A stretch of DNA of 64,000 nucleotides from Angomonas deanei. Lineage: Eukaryota; Euglenozoa; Kinetoplastea; Trypanosomatida; Trypanosomatidae. The stretch spans positions 1,054,001 through 1,118,000 of the forward strand of contig LR877149.1 in NCBI GenBank assembly GCA_903995115.1, written 5' to 3'. Each line of letters starts with the position of its first letter. Position 1 is the first letter of the stretch. The notes below the pieces were generated by a model, which made no database searches, was not told the DNA's origin, and saw only the letters and a program-made list of their open reading frames with translations. A program made the position numbers and the translations under genes. Positions 1-10,325 of this stretch are shown piece by piece.

Positions 1-2
1 AG

Positions 3-953
3 CGCGATGCGGAACGACAGAATTGCAAGAAGATGAAGCTGATTGACACGACTTCCCCGTTTCTGTCGGATGGCACGCCGGAGTATAGAAATCCAGTTTC
101 CCACTACTACGGGTTCCCCGACTTTGCGGAGCGCGTGGCCTTTATGTCCCTCTCCTTCGGTATGGCCAATGATATCGACCACGGTAGCGAGCATTTACGA
201 TTCTTGGGCAATAACCGTTTTATTGTGTACGGTGGGTATCTCATCTTGCAGGGGGTGCGTAAGTACTCCACGCTGCTGCGGTACCTGCCTTGGGAGAGTA
301 CGTCTGGCTTCAAGGTGGAAAAGATTCACTCCAATCGTAAAATGCCCGACACCACACAAATGCCGATCTGCACCATGAACGATAGCTGCCCGCACTGTTT
401 AGAGTACGCACCACGTGACGTCTTGTCACACACCAGTACAGAAAAGGAAGCGGCCACAGAGGACGATAGCTTAATACAACTCTCTCGCGTGGATGAGTCC
501 GACGAGGAGGCCCCGGAGAAATCATTAGATCAGTTTACAAATGCCGAGTTGCTCAATGAGGAGGAGGTCGACTTCGACGACGAATCCCTTCCGTGGGTCA
601 CCATCCGCGGTGATTTCTACAATATGATCATTTGCAACTTGCGCGATGTCGCTCAGGATATGGTGATGGCGCCTATCGCCCACTTATCGGATGGGGCCAT
701 CGATTTGGTGTACTCCCGTGTCGATCCTTCCACCGGAAAAGGCGGCCGAAAGGAACTCGTACAGTTCATGACGTCGCTGGAGAAGGGCAAACATGTAGAG
801 TATGAGTTTTGCCACTACGTCAAGGCGCGGGCGGTGGAGATTAAGGTAGATGAAGGAATCTCCATGAGTGACGGGGAGCTGATGCCAATGAGTACGGCCC
901 GGATCACAAAGATCCGACAAGGGTCGCGACTGGTGCGGTTTGATTACGAATAG
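3..953 (+). CDS. Sphingosine kinase, C-terminal part (5' end outside window)
   Basis: This is the C-terminal part of a diacylglycerol/sphingosine kinase-family lipid kinase, which phosphorylates sphingoid bases at membranes. The frame is open to the window edge (R-D-A-E-R-Q-N-C-K-K before the first Met at 33), so the ATP-binding N-terminal part lies upstream. Seen here: FGMANDIDHGSEHLRFLG near the start, then an acidic linker of about 60 residues, then GDFYNMIICN, MAPIAHLSDGAIDLVYSR and a closing block with EIKVDEG and DGELMP. Those two late blocks correspond to the family's C-terminal beta-sandwich, where the D-GE motif is conserved. The acidic insert resembles the variable linker found in other sphingosine kinases. 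Recognition rests on these blocks only, because the catalytic GGDGT segment is not in the window. Confidence 0.8.
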   Translation, partial: RDAERQNCKKMKLIDTTSPFLSDGTPEYRNPVSHYYGFPDFAERVAFMSLSFGMANDIDHGSEHLRFLGNNRFIVYGGYLILQGVRKYSTLLRYLPWESTSGFKVEKIHSNRKMPDTTQMPICTMNDSCPHCLEYAPRDVLSHTSTEKEAATEDDSLIQLSRVDESDEEAPEKSLDQFTNAELLNEEEVDFDDESLPWVTIRGDFYNMIICNLRDVAQDMVMAPIAHLSDGAIDLVYSRVDPSTGKGGRKELVQFMTSLEKGKHVEYEFCHYVKARAVEIKVDEGISMSDGELMPMSTARITKIRQGSRLVRFDYE

Positions 954-1405
954 TCCCCATTATTAGGGTTTGTGTGTACACCTTTAAGAATGGTGTACTA
1001 GTGTTTATGCTGTATTTTCGGATAAATTTGTGTTACTTTTTTTTTTTTTTAGTTTCTTTTTTGTTTGTTGATCCCTATTTTCATGCGTGTGGACGACCCA
1101 CCTCTCTGTTGTACTATACTTCATCATCATAAAGCTAATAAATATTAACTAAAGATAATGATTCCACACTCACAATTACTTTTACCCCTTTTTACTTTTC
1201 TCCAATGATACTTAATTCATAACCATACCTCTTTCTGTGTAGATACGCTATGATTGTATTAATAGGCGAAGTAATCCACAACGTGAGAAACACTACCTGT
1301 TTCTATACTCGTCTCATTTCACTTTCTCTTCTGATTTCCATTCTCAAGCACATTACTGCAATAATAATAATAAAAAGGAATCTCATTTTTTTTGTTTAGT
1401 TCAAA
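954..1405. other. Intergenic spacer, 452 bases
   Basis: AT-rich spacer between the sphingosine kinase and the pentapeptide-repeat gene. It contains a T run near 1039-1050, ATAATAATAATAA just before 1380, and a T-rich tract ending in AG at 1399. I see no ORF or RNA gene in it. It presumably holds the 3' UTR of the first gene and the trans-splice region of the second. Confidence 0.6.
1384..1399 (+). promoter_or_regulatory. Probable trans-splice acceptor
   Basis: A T-rich tract ends in TTTAG at 1399, seven bases before the ATG at 1406. In kinetoplastids, a pyrimidine run followed by the first AG is the spliced-leader addition site. Inferred from sequence only. Confidence 0.5.
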
Positions 1406-2176
1406 ATGCTTCGGTTGAATCCGGAGGAAGTGAAGCACTTGTTCAAGTTCTTCGCGTATATTTCAGACCAACTGTTCGCTGATGAAATCAAGTCCTACAC
1501 CAACGACAAGGACTTGCTACTGGAAGGGCCTGGTGATCTGAGTGCGATGATGCGGCTGCCGGGTGGAGTGGCGGCGGTGGAGCTGACCGCGCACGACCTT
1601 GCCGCCTCCCTCCATGAAGAAGAGGTGGAGGCCCCCAAGGCTGACTTACCATTTGAAGGGTTTGAGCAAAGGAGTTTGGAGGAGAATGTACGCCGCCTGA
1701 TGGCGCTGGGGAAGTGGCGGAGTGGACTGCCGAGCACGGCGCAGGAGGCACTCGATGTGCTGACGTGTGGGCTAGACTTGAAGGCGGTGCTCCCGTCCGG
1801 CGTGCTAGGGCCGCTTGAGCTGCGGGACCTCTCTCTGCAAGGGGTAGATACCTCCACCTTGTACTGGGATAGTGTGAAGGCCATCAACTGCGATTTCTCG
1901 CGGGGCGTATTGTACAAGTCTGTGATGAAGAATTGCCAGTTTAAGAACTGTAACTTTTCCCACTGCGTCCTAAAAGGAGTGGAAGTGCGGGACGGGACGT
2001 TCGAGAATTGCCTATTTGATTTCTCCTCGTGTGGGTTGACCGTCGCCCCCACGAGACAATGCACCTTCTCCAAGTGTTCCTTCGACTTGTGTGATTTTGA
2101 CGGGTTTCAGTGGAACAATAGTAAGAACTGTTTCAACAACTGCTATAATCTGGACTACGGTGGTGTAGTTCAGTAA
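1406..2176 (+). CDS. Pentapeptide-repeat protein, conserved function unknown
   Basis: A 256-residue protein. The N-terminal half (1-130) is helical and acidic, with no recognised domain. From about residue 137 to 235 the chain falls into five-residue steps with a large hydrophobic residue at the centre of each: NCDFS, RGVLY, KSVMK, NCQFK, NCNFS, HCVLK, GVEVR, DGTFE, NCLFD. That is the signature of a pentapeptide-repeat right-handed quadrilateral beta-helix. Many steps carry Cys just before the central position, which is unusual. No signal peptide or membrane segment is seen, so it is probably cytosolic. Pentapeptide proteins act as scaffolds or protein mimics, but nothing here points to a partner. 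The ATG lies directly after a good splice acceptor. Confidence 0.6.
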   Translation: MLRLNPEEVKHLFKFFAYISDQLFADEIKSYTNDKDLLLEGPGDLSAMMRLPGGVAAVELTAHDLAASLHEEEVEAPKADLPFEGFEQRSLEENVRRLMALGKWRSGLPSTAQEALDVLTCGLDLKAVLPSGVLGPLELRDLSLQGVDTSTLYWDSVKAINCDFSRGVLYKSVMKNCQFKNCNFSHCVLKGVEVRDGTFENCLFDFSSCGLTVAPTRQCTFSKCSFDLCDFDGFQWNNSKNCFNNCYNLDYGGVVQ

Positions 2177-2307
2177 TCATAACGGTGTTTCTGTTTTTGA
2201 AAAATGTTAGTCAACCCTTCCCCTTAGTTGCATGAAAGAGAACCATTCCAATCTGTATCCCTTTCCTCTTCCCCTCCCCCTCTCTAAACGTAGTCCCCAA
2301 TTTCGTA

Positions 2308-3000
2308 ATGTCAAGCAAGACGAATAAAGGCGATCCATGGCCTCAGATGGAGAAGCAGGTGCAGGTGATGCTAAACGACCTTACCATGCAGATCCAACGG
2401 TACCGTGACACCGCCACGCCGACGGTGATCGCGGAGAATGAACTGTTGGACAACATCACCACCGCGAATGAGTTCGTCGAGGATATGCGTTTCGCACTAG
2501 ACCAGGCGATGGACCACCCCGAGGCCTTCTCCATCACGACAGAGGAGTTGCAGGACAGGGCGGAGAAGATTCGCTCGTGGGAGAGGGATGTGGAGAAGGC
2601 GCAGCAGACGGGGGAGAAAATACGGGCCGCCCAGCGCAAGCGCACACAGCAAACCGATGAGAACGAAGACCCGTCCATGAGGGAGAACAATGACTTCCTG
2701 CGACAGGAACATGAAATTCAGGCCAACGTGATGCAGGAGGATGAGCAGACACTGGATCGTTTGTCTAGCGGCATTCATCGCTTGAAGGACACCGCGGTGA
2801 ACATTGATGAGGAGCTGACCACACAAACACATATTTTAGATGATATTGATAAAGGTATTACGAGGGCCCAACTGAGGCTGGACGGGGCGCTGAAGAAGGT
2901 AGGCCACTTGCTCGATAAGACTAGCGACAAGGGAAAGCTGATTTGCATCGGCGTTCTGTTCATCGTGTTGGTCCTTTGCATCTTCCTTGTCGTCCGTTAA
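2308..3000 (+). CDS. Qc-SNARE of the syntaxin-6/Tlg1 type
   Basis: A tail-anchored Qc-SNARE that acts in fusion at the trans-Golgi network and endosomes. Residues 1-110 form the helical syntaxin-6 N-terminal domain. The SNARE motif spans about 143-204 and aligns well with syntaxin 6 (DEQTLDRLSSGIHRLKDTA; then LDDIDKGI; then RLDGALKKVGHLLDKTSDKG). The zero-layer glutamine is Q173 in ELTTQTHIL. A single hydrophobic anchor (211-229) ends the chain with one Arg after it, as expected for a tail-anchored protein. Length (230) is close to the family norm (about 250). The family call is firm. Assignment to syntaxin 6 rather than another Qc type rests on the SNARE helix match. Confidence 0.85.
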   Translation: MSSKTNKGDPWPQMEKQVQVMLNDLTMQIQRYRDTATPTVIAENELLDNITTANEFVEDMRFALDQAMDHPEAFSITTEELQDRAEKIRSWERDVEKAQQTGEKIRAAQRKRTQQTDENEDPSMRENNDFLRQEHEIQANVMQEDEQTLDRLSSGIHRLKDTAVNIDEELTTQTHILDDIDKGITRAQLRLDGALKKVGHLLDKTSDKGKLICIGVLFIVLVLCIFLVVR

Positions 3001-3285
3001 GAAAGATAACGCAGGGGGGAAACAACAGGATTTTCATTTCTTTTGGCGCACACGCTTGCGAGTGTAAGGTAGATTTTCTGAAAGCATTTATCCATTTTGT
3101 ATCGAAATTTTTTAGTAGTGTTGCGTGTTAAACTCCGTGTGGATTAATAAAAAGGTGTTCCGGCCCCTTTGTGATAGTGTATATTTTACTTTTCTGTCTT
3201 TTTGGATATCTTCTTCCTTCTCTCCACATGCTTACCAAACTAGTAAAGAATAACATTCATATTCATTTCTATAGTGACGGCGGCA

Positions 3286-3978
3286 ATGTCCAGAGCTACC
3301 GTTCTTTTCCTTCTTGTTACTTTACTGTGCCTCAGCGTATCCTCCGCGGAAAGCGAACACCTCCAGGACAGTACCAGTCTGTATGGACTCATCAAGGTGC
3401 CACCGGCATTCTTGAGCGCCCCTGAGGCGGACGCCCCATCCAGGCTGTTACAGCACGGCTCCGTGTTACTGTTCAATAGCGAGCACACCATCCGTGTTCC
3501 TATCCTGCGGGACGGTTCCTTCGTGGCGTACCGCGTGCCGTACGGGGTGTACATTCTCCAGCCGGAGTACTACGACTTTGTCTTCCCGACGATCCGTGTG
3601 GTCATCCAGTACAAGGAGACTCAGCAGGGTCGTGTCCCTGTGATCCGTGGCGACCTCAACGACGCCCCTGTGAAGCCCCTGGTAGGGAGCGGTCTAGACG
3701 AGGAGTCCCCGCTACTGATTCCTATCCGCTCCGTCCACATGTACTACATCCCTCGCCAGCAGTACAGTCTGGGGTCCATCCTCAAGAATCCCCCTATTTT
3801 GATCATGTTGGTCACGATTAGCATGTTCGGTCTGCTCAAGCTGTTCCCGGAGGAATCTGTGAAGGAGTCCCGTAAAATGTCCCGTGAATGGCAGCGCAAG
3901 GCTCTGTCTGGCTTGGTGTCTCCCGAGACCCAACAGAAGATCCAAGAGCGTCAAGAGAAGATCAGCAGTTTCATGTGA
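3286..3978 (+). CDS. EMC7: ER membrane protein complex subunit 7
   Basis: EMC7 is a subunit of the ER membrane complex that inserts tail-anchored and multi-pass proteins. The ATG at 3286 starts a clear signal peptide (MSRATVLFLLVTLLCLSVSS). Next comes a lumenal beta-sandwich with the family pattern LRDGSFVAYRVPYGVYIL, matching 'DGSF...VP.GSY' in other EMC7 proteins. The block YYIPRQQYSLGSILKNPP precedes the membrane segment (about 168-187), again as in EMC7, where 'W...LMNPM' introduces the TM helix. The cytosolic tail is basic and helical. The open frame continues four codons upstream of 3286 but without an earlier ATG. Length 230 matches the family. Confidence 0.85.
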   Translation: MSRATVLFLLVTLLCLSVSSAESEHLQDSTSLYGLIKVPPAFLSAPEADAPSRLLQHGSVLLFNSEHTIRVPILRDGSFVAYRVPYGVYILQPEYYDFVFPTIRVVIQYKETQQGRVPVIRGDLNDAPVKPLVGSGLDEESPLLIPIRSVHMYYIPRQQYSLGSILKNPPILIMLVTISMFGLLKLFPEESVKESRKMSREWQRKALSGLVSPETQQKIQERQEKISSFM

Positions 3979-4197
3979 GACCGTCGTAAGGCGCCTTTTT
4001 TTAATTGTTCTTTTTTTATATAATCTCCACTAATTACCGTTATGCAATTAAGATGACTATTATTATTCGCTGATGTTTCCCATTGTTACTACCTTCTGCT
4101 GGTTGCTATTATAGAAGTAGCGGAATAGCGCATCGCCCTCTCTCCCACTCTTTTCTCATCCCTTCAACAAAAAAGAGCCGCCCCTTTGCGTTTTGCA

Positions 4198-4464
4198 ATG
4201 ACGTTGGTGAAAAGAATACTAAACGTGATTTTCCCCGTGAGGGATGACAGCGATACCATCCGGAGACTGTTGGACCGACCGGACCAGCACGGACGAGTGG
4301 TGTACTACTCTGACAAGGGTTTCACCGTTGTACCTCACGGCAAGCGAGATCAGAAAATACCACGCCGATCGGATAACTATCTGCGTCAGGTACTCGACAC
4401 GGTTAAGGCAATGCTTTCCTTCGTGATCCCCAAGCGCGTGGATCGCCCTCTTCTAGAAGTGTAA
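4198..4464 (+). CDS. Small basic protein, unrecognised
   Basis: An 88-residue ORF beginning at the ATG at 4198. It is basic, with two short hydrophobic stretches (VKRILNVIFPV at the start, VKAMLSFVIPKR near the end) and a central segment HGRVVYYSDKGFTVVPHG. I do not recognise a family. Codon use looks like the neighbouring real genes and the ORF fills an otherwise normal gene slot, so I take it as coding. The amphipathic N-terminus could target a mitochondrion, but this is weak. No other function is suggested. Confidence 0.5.
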   Translation: MTLVKRILNVIFPVRDDSDTIRRLLDRPDQHGRVVYYSDKGFTVVPHGKRDQKIPRRSDNYLRQVLDTVKAMLSFVIPKRVDRPLLEV

Positions 4465-4959
4465 GAAGCAGAAGGAAGATGCAAACGGCAAGGAACAGAA
4501 AAAGAACCTTGTCTCAACATTGCCGTCCTGTCGTGTATGTATAGATTTATTTTAACATTGATGCTCTCATTTTTGAATTCGTTTCTTTTTGACTGTTTGA
4601 TGTATGTGACTATCGTTCTCTAACGGATAGTGTTTTGTATGGTTATAGAATGCTTTTTTTTTTTTTTCCTTCTTTTAATTATGATTTATACTGACAATTT
4701 TTCATATTTCATTATTGTTCTTTTTTTTTTTTTTTTCAGCTACGGGTTGCGTAATTTTTTCATTTTCCTTTTTTCAGATGTCCTTTTTTTTTTTTTTTTT
4801 GTGATGTTGCCATTGTGATTCCTAATGGTCTTTGATACTATGTTTTTATTTGGGTCTGCGTATATTCACGTTGCAGAAACGTATAGTTTTGAATACTTAT
4901 TGGCTTCTCTCCCTCTTGTTTTATTTATTATTGATGCATGAAGGTAAGTTGAACCCACA
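4465..4959. other. Intergenic spacer, 495 bases, T-rich
   Basis: Very T-rich spacer with long T runs around 4651-4667, 4721-4737 and 4784-4800. A reading frame of 62 codons (4630-4818) is only translated poly-T and is not a gene. Pyrimidine-rich sequence before 4927 is the likely splice signal for the next gene. No RNA gene was recognised. Confidence 0.6.
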
Positions 4960-6210
4960 ATGTCAAACCGTGCTACTGCTCTGCTGTGCGTATTGTGGCT
5001 GTGTCTGCTTGCAGTTTCCGCCAATCGACTGGAACAACCGATTGAAGGGATTGTCGAAGTCACACGCGACAACTTTACGTCCCTGATTGGAAAAGAGAAA
5101 GATGTATTTTTGCTTATATACGACCCCACCACCGAGCACGACGACCACCCCTTCTACCAGATGCAAGTGTTGGGGAAGTCGGCCGCCAAGCGGGATGAAA
5201 TACGGTTCGCCAAGCAGAGCTCCAAGAGTCTCACCGATAACCAAACCTATGTACGACATGCACCCATGTCCGTCCTGCACAAGGCCAATGGTACTTCCTA
5301 CGTTGTCAACCATCTCGGTGAGTTCACCGCGTACATGATGACACTGTTCATACGGGCAATAAAACCGAATACCACGTTTATTTTGGACGAAATGGTCCCT
5401 GACGTGGTCGAGCTGAACACCACCGCTCAAGTTGACCAACAGATTAAAACGAAGGCCGTTGTGTATATTTTTGTATACGGCGACAACTGTCCGTTTTGCC
5501 ACACTAATTTGGCATCCGTGAGAGGGGCGGTCATGTCGTTTCAATACGACAACGATGTCTTCTTTGGCAAAATACACGAAACGGTGGCAAAAGAGTACAG
5601 TAAGACCCACAATGTGGAGCTGGCGACCGGTTCACTGTATAGGCATTACGTGACCGACAAGTCCGACAAGCTGCAGCCGTTTGAGCGGAGTGTATTCTCG
5701 CAATACCTCATTGAGGAGGCCAATGCGGCCACCCATAACGGTCGAACGCTAGTGGGGGATCTCTCGCAGAACTACGGGGAGGACCGGCGCCTCAGCAGTC
5801 TATTCGGTCGCCTCATGAGAGAGCGCGACGCGACAGTGCGGACAGCAGCCATAAAACAGATTGAGGAGGCGGCCGCCGGCTTTAAAAAGTTTACCAAACG
5901 GCCGTTGCAAAACTACTCACTGGACTATTATGTCGCACTCGCCAAGAAGATGAACACGACGGACGGGGTTGCGGTCCTCGACCAGGAGTGGGATGACCTG
6001 AAGGAGTTGGTCTTCAACGCGTCCTTCAGCAGAGCGGAGAGGGATCATCAACTGCTCCAATTCAATGTGGTGAATGGCATTTACAGAGCGGTGAATCCGC
6101 ATAAAGATAGTAGGCTGTCGGGCCGTGACGAGGAGAACGACCACGGGCACTCCCATGGCAGTCATGGTCACTCTCATGGCGATCACGATGAAGACGATGG
6201 CGACTTGTAG
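4960..6210 (+). CDS. ER-lumenal PDI-like protein with single CPFC site and His-rich tail
   Basis: A secreted-pathway thioredoxin-fold protein of 416 residues. Residues 1-21 are a signal peptide. The first thioredoxin-like domain (about 25-140) lacks any CxxC. The second (about 145-260) has C177-P-F-C180 after an FVYGDN strand, in the position of the PDI active site, although PDI normally has CGHC. A helical domain follows (about 290-365: FKKFTKRPLQNYSLDYYVALAKKM), resembling the ERp29/PDI-D C-terminal domain. The tail is His/Asp-rich (HGHSHGSHGHSHGDH) and ends DGDL. Several N-glycosylation sequons (NFT, NQT, NGT, NTT) fit a lumenal location. DGDL may be an ER-retrieval signal, since T. brucei BiP ends MDDL. 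A redox or chaperone role is inferred. Confidence 0.7.
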   Translation: MSNRATALLCVLWLCLLAVSANRLEQPIEGIVEVTRDNFTSLIGKEKDVFLLIYDPTTEHDDHPFYQMQVLGKSAAKRDEIRFAKQSSKSLTDNQTYVRHAPMSVLHKANGTSYVVNHLGEFTAYMMTLFIRAIKPNTTFILDEMVPDVVELNTTAQVDQQIKTKAVVYIFVYGDNCPFCHTNLASVRGAVMSFQYDNDVFFGKIHETVAKEYSKTHNVELATGSLYRHYVTDKSDKLQPFERSVFSQYLIEEANAATHNGRTLVGDLSQNYGEDRRLSSLFGRLMRERDATVRTAAIKQIEEAAAGFKKFTKRPLQNYSLDYYVALAKKMNTTDGVAVLDQEWDDLKELVFNASFSRAERDHQLLQFNVVNGIYRAVNPHKDSRLSGRDEENDHGHSHGSHGHSHGDHDEDDGDL

Positions 6211-6471
6211 CCAGCTAAGGTTTTTCTATTTTTATTAGTGTAGTGAACACTGCAGTGGTTGTGGTTTTATTATGAATTGGGCTATTTTACTGCGTTTACA
6301 GTGAATCAGTGAATAACAACAACAATACCGAGTCAGTTCTAGTTTTTCTCCCGGGGAGCGGACTACTAGTCCCCTTGTTTTTCTTATTATTATAGTGAAC
6401 TCTTTCTTTCTCCCCCTCCCTTCACACACAAAAGAAAGCGGATACCTTTTATTAATTGTCACCTCTTAGAA

Positions 6472-9400
6472 ATGGATTCCACCTGTAAAATTGAAGGTGT
6501 GCTCATCCGGAGGAGTTTGTTCAGCGACGCGGACGACTTGGCAGAGCTCATGAAGATGCACGACTACGCCGCCGATGGTATTCCCCGGTCCGCCGTGTTC
6601 GGTGGGGGGACAAAGCAGTTTTTTCAACATCTCATCGAAACCTCCTCCGTCACACTGACGGCCGTCTCCTCCACGCCGGAGCTGGAAGTGGTGGTGGGAT
6701 TCGCGGCTTTCTCGATTGTACCGGAGGGGCTGGATCCCATTTGGGAAACGCTTCTTCAGGAGAATTACAGCATTGACCCCAAGGCCATCACCAAAGACAA
6801 CACTGTCGAGGACATTCTCTGTACGAACACCCTTTGGTTGAACTTTATGTTGTGCCCTCCAGTGACAACGCACCTGACGAGGGTTAGCCGTGAAACCAAT
6901 AGCAGGCGCCACGACTGGGAAGCATTTATAGCAAAGACACCGTACGACGGGTACAGCCTGTGCGAAGAGCTGCTGTACCACGCCCTAGGAACCCAGCAGC
7001 ACGTTGCCCACCTCCTCTGTCACACCCACGGCAAGTTCAACGTCATTGAGAATATTGGCTTTGCGGAACAGACCCCCAAATCCAAGGGAGAGGGAGAGTT
7101 GTACTATGCGCATCGCAACCGGGTGTTGGACAAACTACACCTGCGACTAGGACGGATCGAGGACTACGATGACTTTGTGCCGCTTCTGGTGAAGGGAACT
7201 GGTGTGATCACCAACCTTCCGCAAGACTTTTATTTGGAAGAAATATTGAAGGATCAAAACCAGGAGAACAAGGTGCTAGTGGCGGAGACGCAAAAGACCC
7301 ACCGCCTAGTGGGCATGGCGTGCGTGCGGGTTTTGAGTTCGGAGGAGCAGCAGTTAATTTCTAAACGGTACCAAACGGATTCATTCCAAAAGTTTGCACC
7401 CGTCCGAAATCGCAGTCAAACCACGTCCAACCTTTTGCTGATTGACTTTCTGTACTTTAACCCCGAGTACTGTTTTTCCGTGACGGACTTCATTCGCTAC
7501 TTGTACGTGCACTTCCCCACGCACGAGTACTGTGCGGTGTGCCTTCCGCACGACATTGAGGAGCCCCCGTTCCTCCACCAGTTTCGCTACCTCCCTATTC
7601 GCAAGTATCAACCGCACAACGCCAGGGGAGAAAGTTTACCCATCCCGGACGGGCTGTGGGTCCACTGTCGGTACAGCCTCGACTCGCTCTCGATACAGCT
7701 CGTGAACGATAAGAACGACGTGGCGCAGGTAGAGGAGTTCATGGACGCCCCACGGTACGGTCTGACCCCAGCGGTGAGCACCGCGTTCCGTGAGAGTGCC
7801 AACAGTAGTTTGGAGGACGACGAGATGGCAGGCAATCACATTTGTGCCACCCTCCGTTGGGGTCCCCAGAGGGATATCGTCGGTCTCGCCTCAGTGCAGC
7901 GAATGAGTGTGCCCGACATGTACGCATTGCGGTCCAACTACGACATTGATCAGTTTACGCACTTTAACATTAAGAAGGGGCACGACTACAGCGCCACCAC
8001 CATCTCGCTGACCTCTCAGGATAAGAAGGAGGACTTTTATTCGGAGGAGATGCGGGGCATTCTCGTCAAGAGCCTGTACATTATCCCAGCGTTTGATGAA
8101 GGGTTTAGGACGTTTGTCTCCCACCTGCTACGGTTGTGCGGGGCGGAGATGGCGGTCATTCTGGTGAGTAAGGAGGTACAGGCGAACCCTTCTATTGCCA
8201 AAATATTTATCCCTGCACAACCACGACGTGTGGTGGAGTCTCTCACTTCCGCAAGCGGCGCGGCAGACAACGAGGATAGCGACGTGGACGACGACGTGGC
8301 GTTCCTCAATATCAAACCGCTGAATACACTACTGTTTGCGACGAAGCGGTCTCTATCGGACGCCCACCAGAGGGTCAACACGAGGATCGTCGTGGTGGGG
8401 GCGAGTGCGACGGGTTTTGCCTTCTTGTACCGACTCCTCACCGTTCCCTACGCTCACTTCACCAACATTGTCCTCGTGTCCGTCGACGGGTTAACGCCCC
8501 ACTTGTACCAAAACGCCAATCAGTGGCACACGGACCAGATGGAAATGTTGGAGAGAGAGCATTCGCTGCTCTTTACGAGGCAGTCAATCCGGGTGGTGAC
8601 GGGCGCACTGGTAGATTTGGATAAGGTGAACAAATTTGTTTCCGTAGATAACGGTGTCTTTGAGCCCTACGACTATCTTGTCCTGACGACCGGACGGCAG
8701 TACATCACGCCGCCGTCTATTCGTACGCTGCAGCAGCAGGAGGGGCAATCCTCCCGGGCCGGTGTGATCCCGCTCAATAGTGAAAACGCGATTGATCGAC
8801 TGAGACAAAAGTTAAAGGAGCTGGACCGAGACGCCAACAATGTGTCCAACGTGGTGGTTTATGGGTCCGGGTTAGAGGCGATCACTGTCGTCAATGCCAT
8901 CCTGAAGGAAGGTTTCTCCCCGCAGCGTGTGGTGCTGTGCCGCCCAGAGGAAGACGTACCCGATTCCATGAACTACGACGCCTATCAAATAGTGGTCAAC
9001 TACTTTAAGCACCTGGGGACGAGTGTCCTCCAAGGGTATGACGCTAGCCGCCTCGAGTTTGACGACGAGAACAAGTTGCGCACCGTGGTCTTGGACCCCG
9101 TTTCCCATGAGAGAGCGGCAGACTCTGCGATTGAGTTGAACTGTTCCATTATTGTCTGCGCGGAGACCAAGGACATTGACCCCAACGTCTTGTCCACGCT
9201 GAATAAGCGCTCAATTGTGTTTGACGGACGAGTCATTGTGGAGAATAACTACCGCACCACGGACCCCTCCGTGTTTGCCGCCGGCCCTGTGGCCATGTTC
9301 ACTCGCCGGTACGGGGCGACGGAGAGCTTCGATGACTTTAACGCCAAAGACGTTGGGTACCACCTGGCAGAGGTGCTGATGGGCTTTATCGGGTTTGACG

Positions 9401-10325
9401 AGTTCGTCGACCCCAAGTACCACACCAGCAACCCCTCCGAGATGAATAACGGGGACAAGGATAACACATTGTACACCAAAGTGTTGGAGGAGAATGGTAG
9501 CAAGGTGGCCAAGCACAACAATGTGCTAGGCGAAATGACGGAGGAGGAGGCGTTAGAGACCCTACGCCGACTCCCCCAGTACAGCTCCCCTCTCGCGAGA
9601 CGAACCTTCTTTTTACACGACTTTGTGTTTTCAGCGCGTGCTGCGTCAACTTTGACCTCAACAAGTGTGCCTCCTTCTCCTGCGGGAATATTAATTCCGA
9701 GGACGGCTTCCGCCAGTTCCACGACCAGCTCACCGTCATCTTTGACGATCACGCTGGCGCTGTGGAGTCGGTCTTTTACATGTCCATCTACATTAACGTC
9801 GACACCCGCATGATTGACAAGATTGTCTACTTTGGTAACGGCAAGCCGGAGGTGTTCAACTACTACACCCTGATTGGGTACCCGGAGAGTGTCATTAGCT
9901 TCTTTTACCGCTACAGGGAGGCAAAGCTGTTGAGCGCCAAGCTCGGCTCCCCCAACCTACCCCCTGCCTCCTCCCTGACGGCCAGCGTGGTCAATGGCAA
10001 CCTCCACTTGCCCGAGTATCTCCGACTACCACACCTACAGACGATCTTCTTTGACCGCTTCTCTACCTTCTTCAAACGACTACGGGAGCAGATAAAGGAG
10101 AGTCAAATGACGATTGAAATCCGCCGGCGTATTATTGACTCACACGAGTACGAGTCCCGTTTCCCCGATGAAGAGTTGGAGCTGTTTAGAAAAGAGTTGA
10201 GCCTCACGGAGAATTCGCTGAAGAGTCAGATTGAGTTGGCGCTCATCCAATTTCTTCACGAGCAGAAGGACTTTCTGCCTCAAAACATGTATTTACCCAA
10301 CATCCAAAACCGAGTGAGCAAGTAG
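6472..10325 (+). CDS. CFAP61: Cilia- and flagella-associated protein 61 (reading frame broken near 9.6 kb)
   Basis: CFAP61 (FAP61) belongs to the calmodulin- and spoke-associated complex at the base of axonemal radial spoke 3. The N-terminal half contains acetyltransferase-like segments. From about residue 640 there is a Rossmann-type FAD/NAD-binding region: RIVVVGASATGFAFLYRLL, later VVVYGSGLEAITVVNAIL, then VFAAGPVAMF. The first frame runs from the ATG at 6472, but after LETLRRLPQYSSPLARR (about 9600) its sequence becomes Ser/Thr-rich and unprotein-like. Good coding sequence resumes in another frame (VNFDLNKCASFSCGNINSED, then on to the stop at 10325). I therefore treat 6472-10325, about 1,280 codons, as one gene with one frame break between roughly 9600 and 9650. 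A sequencing error is as likely as a real mutation. Confidence 0.8.

Noticed and set aside
1495-2073. 192-codon frame on the minus strand
   Set aside because: It lies wholly opposite the pentapeptide-repeat gene and is Ser/Arg-rich with no domain; a shadow frame.
4630-4818. 62-codon Phe-rich frame
   Set aside because: Translated poly-T in a spacer.
4944-4949. GTAAGT resembling a 5' cis-splice site before the PDI-like gene
   Set aside because: No matching acceptor gives a longer protein, and the gene is complete without an intron.
9494-9633. Possible cis-intron at the CFAP61 frame break
   Set aside because: A pyrimidine tract and CAG are present at 9609-9633, but no convincing GTATGT-like donor lies upstream, and the sequence up to about 9600 is good coding.
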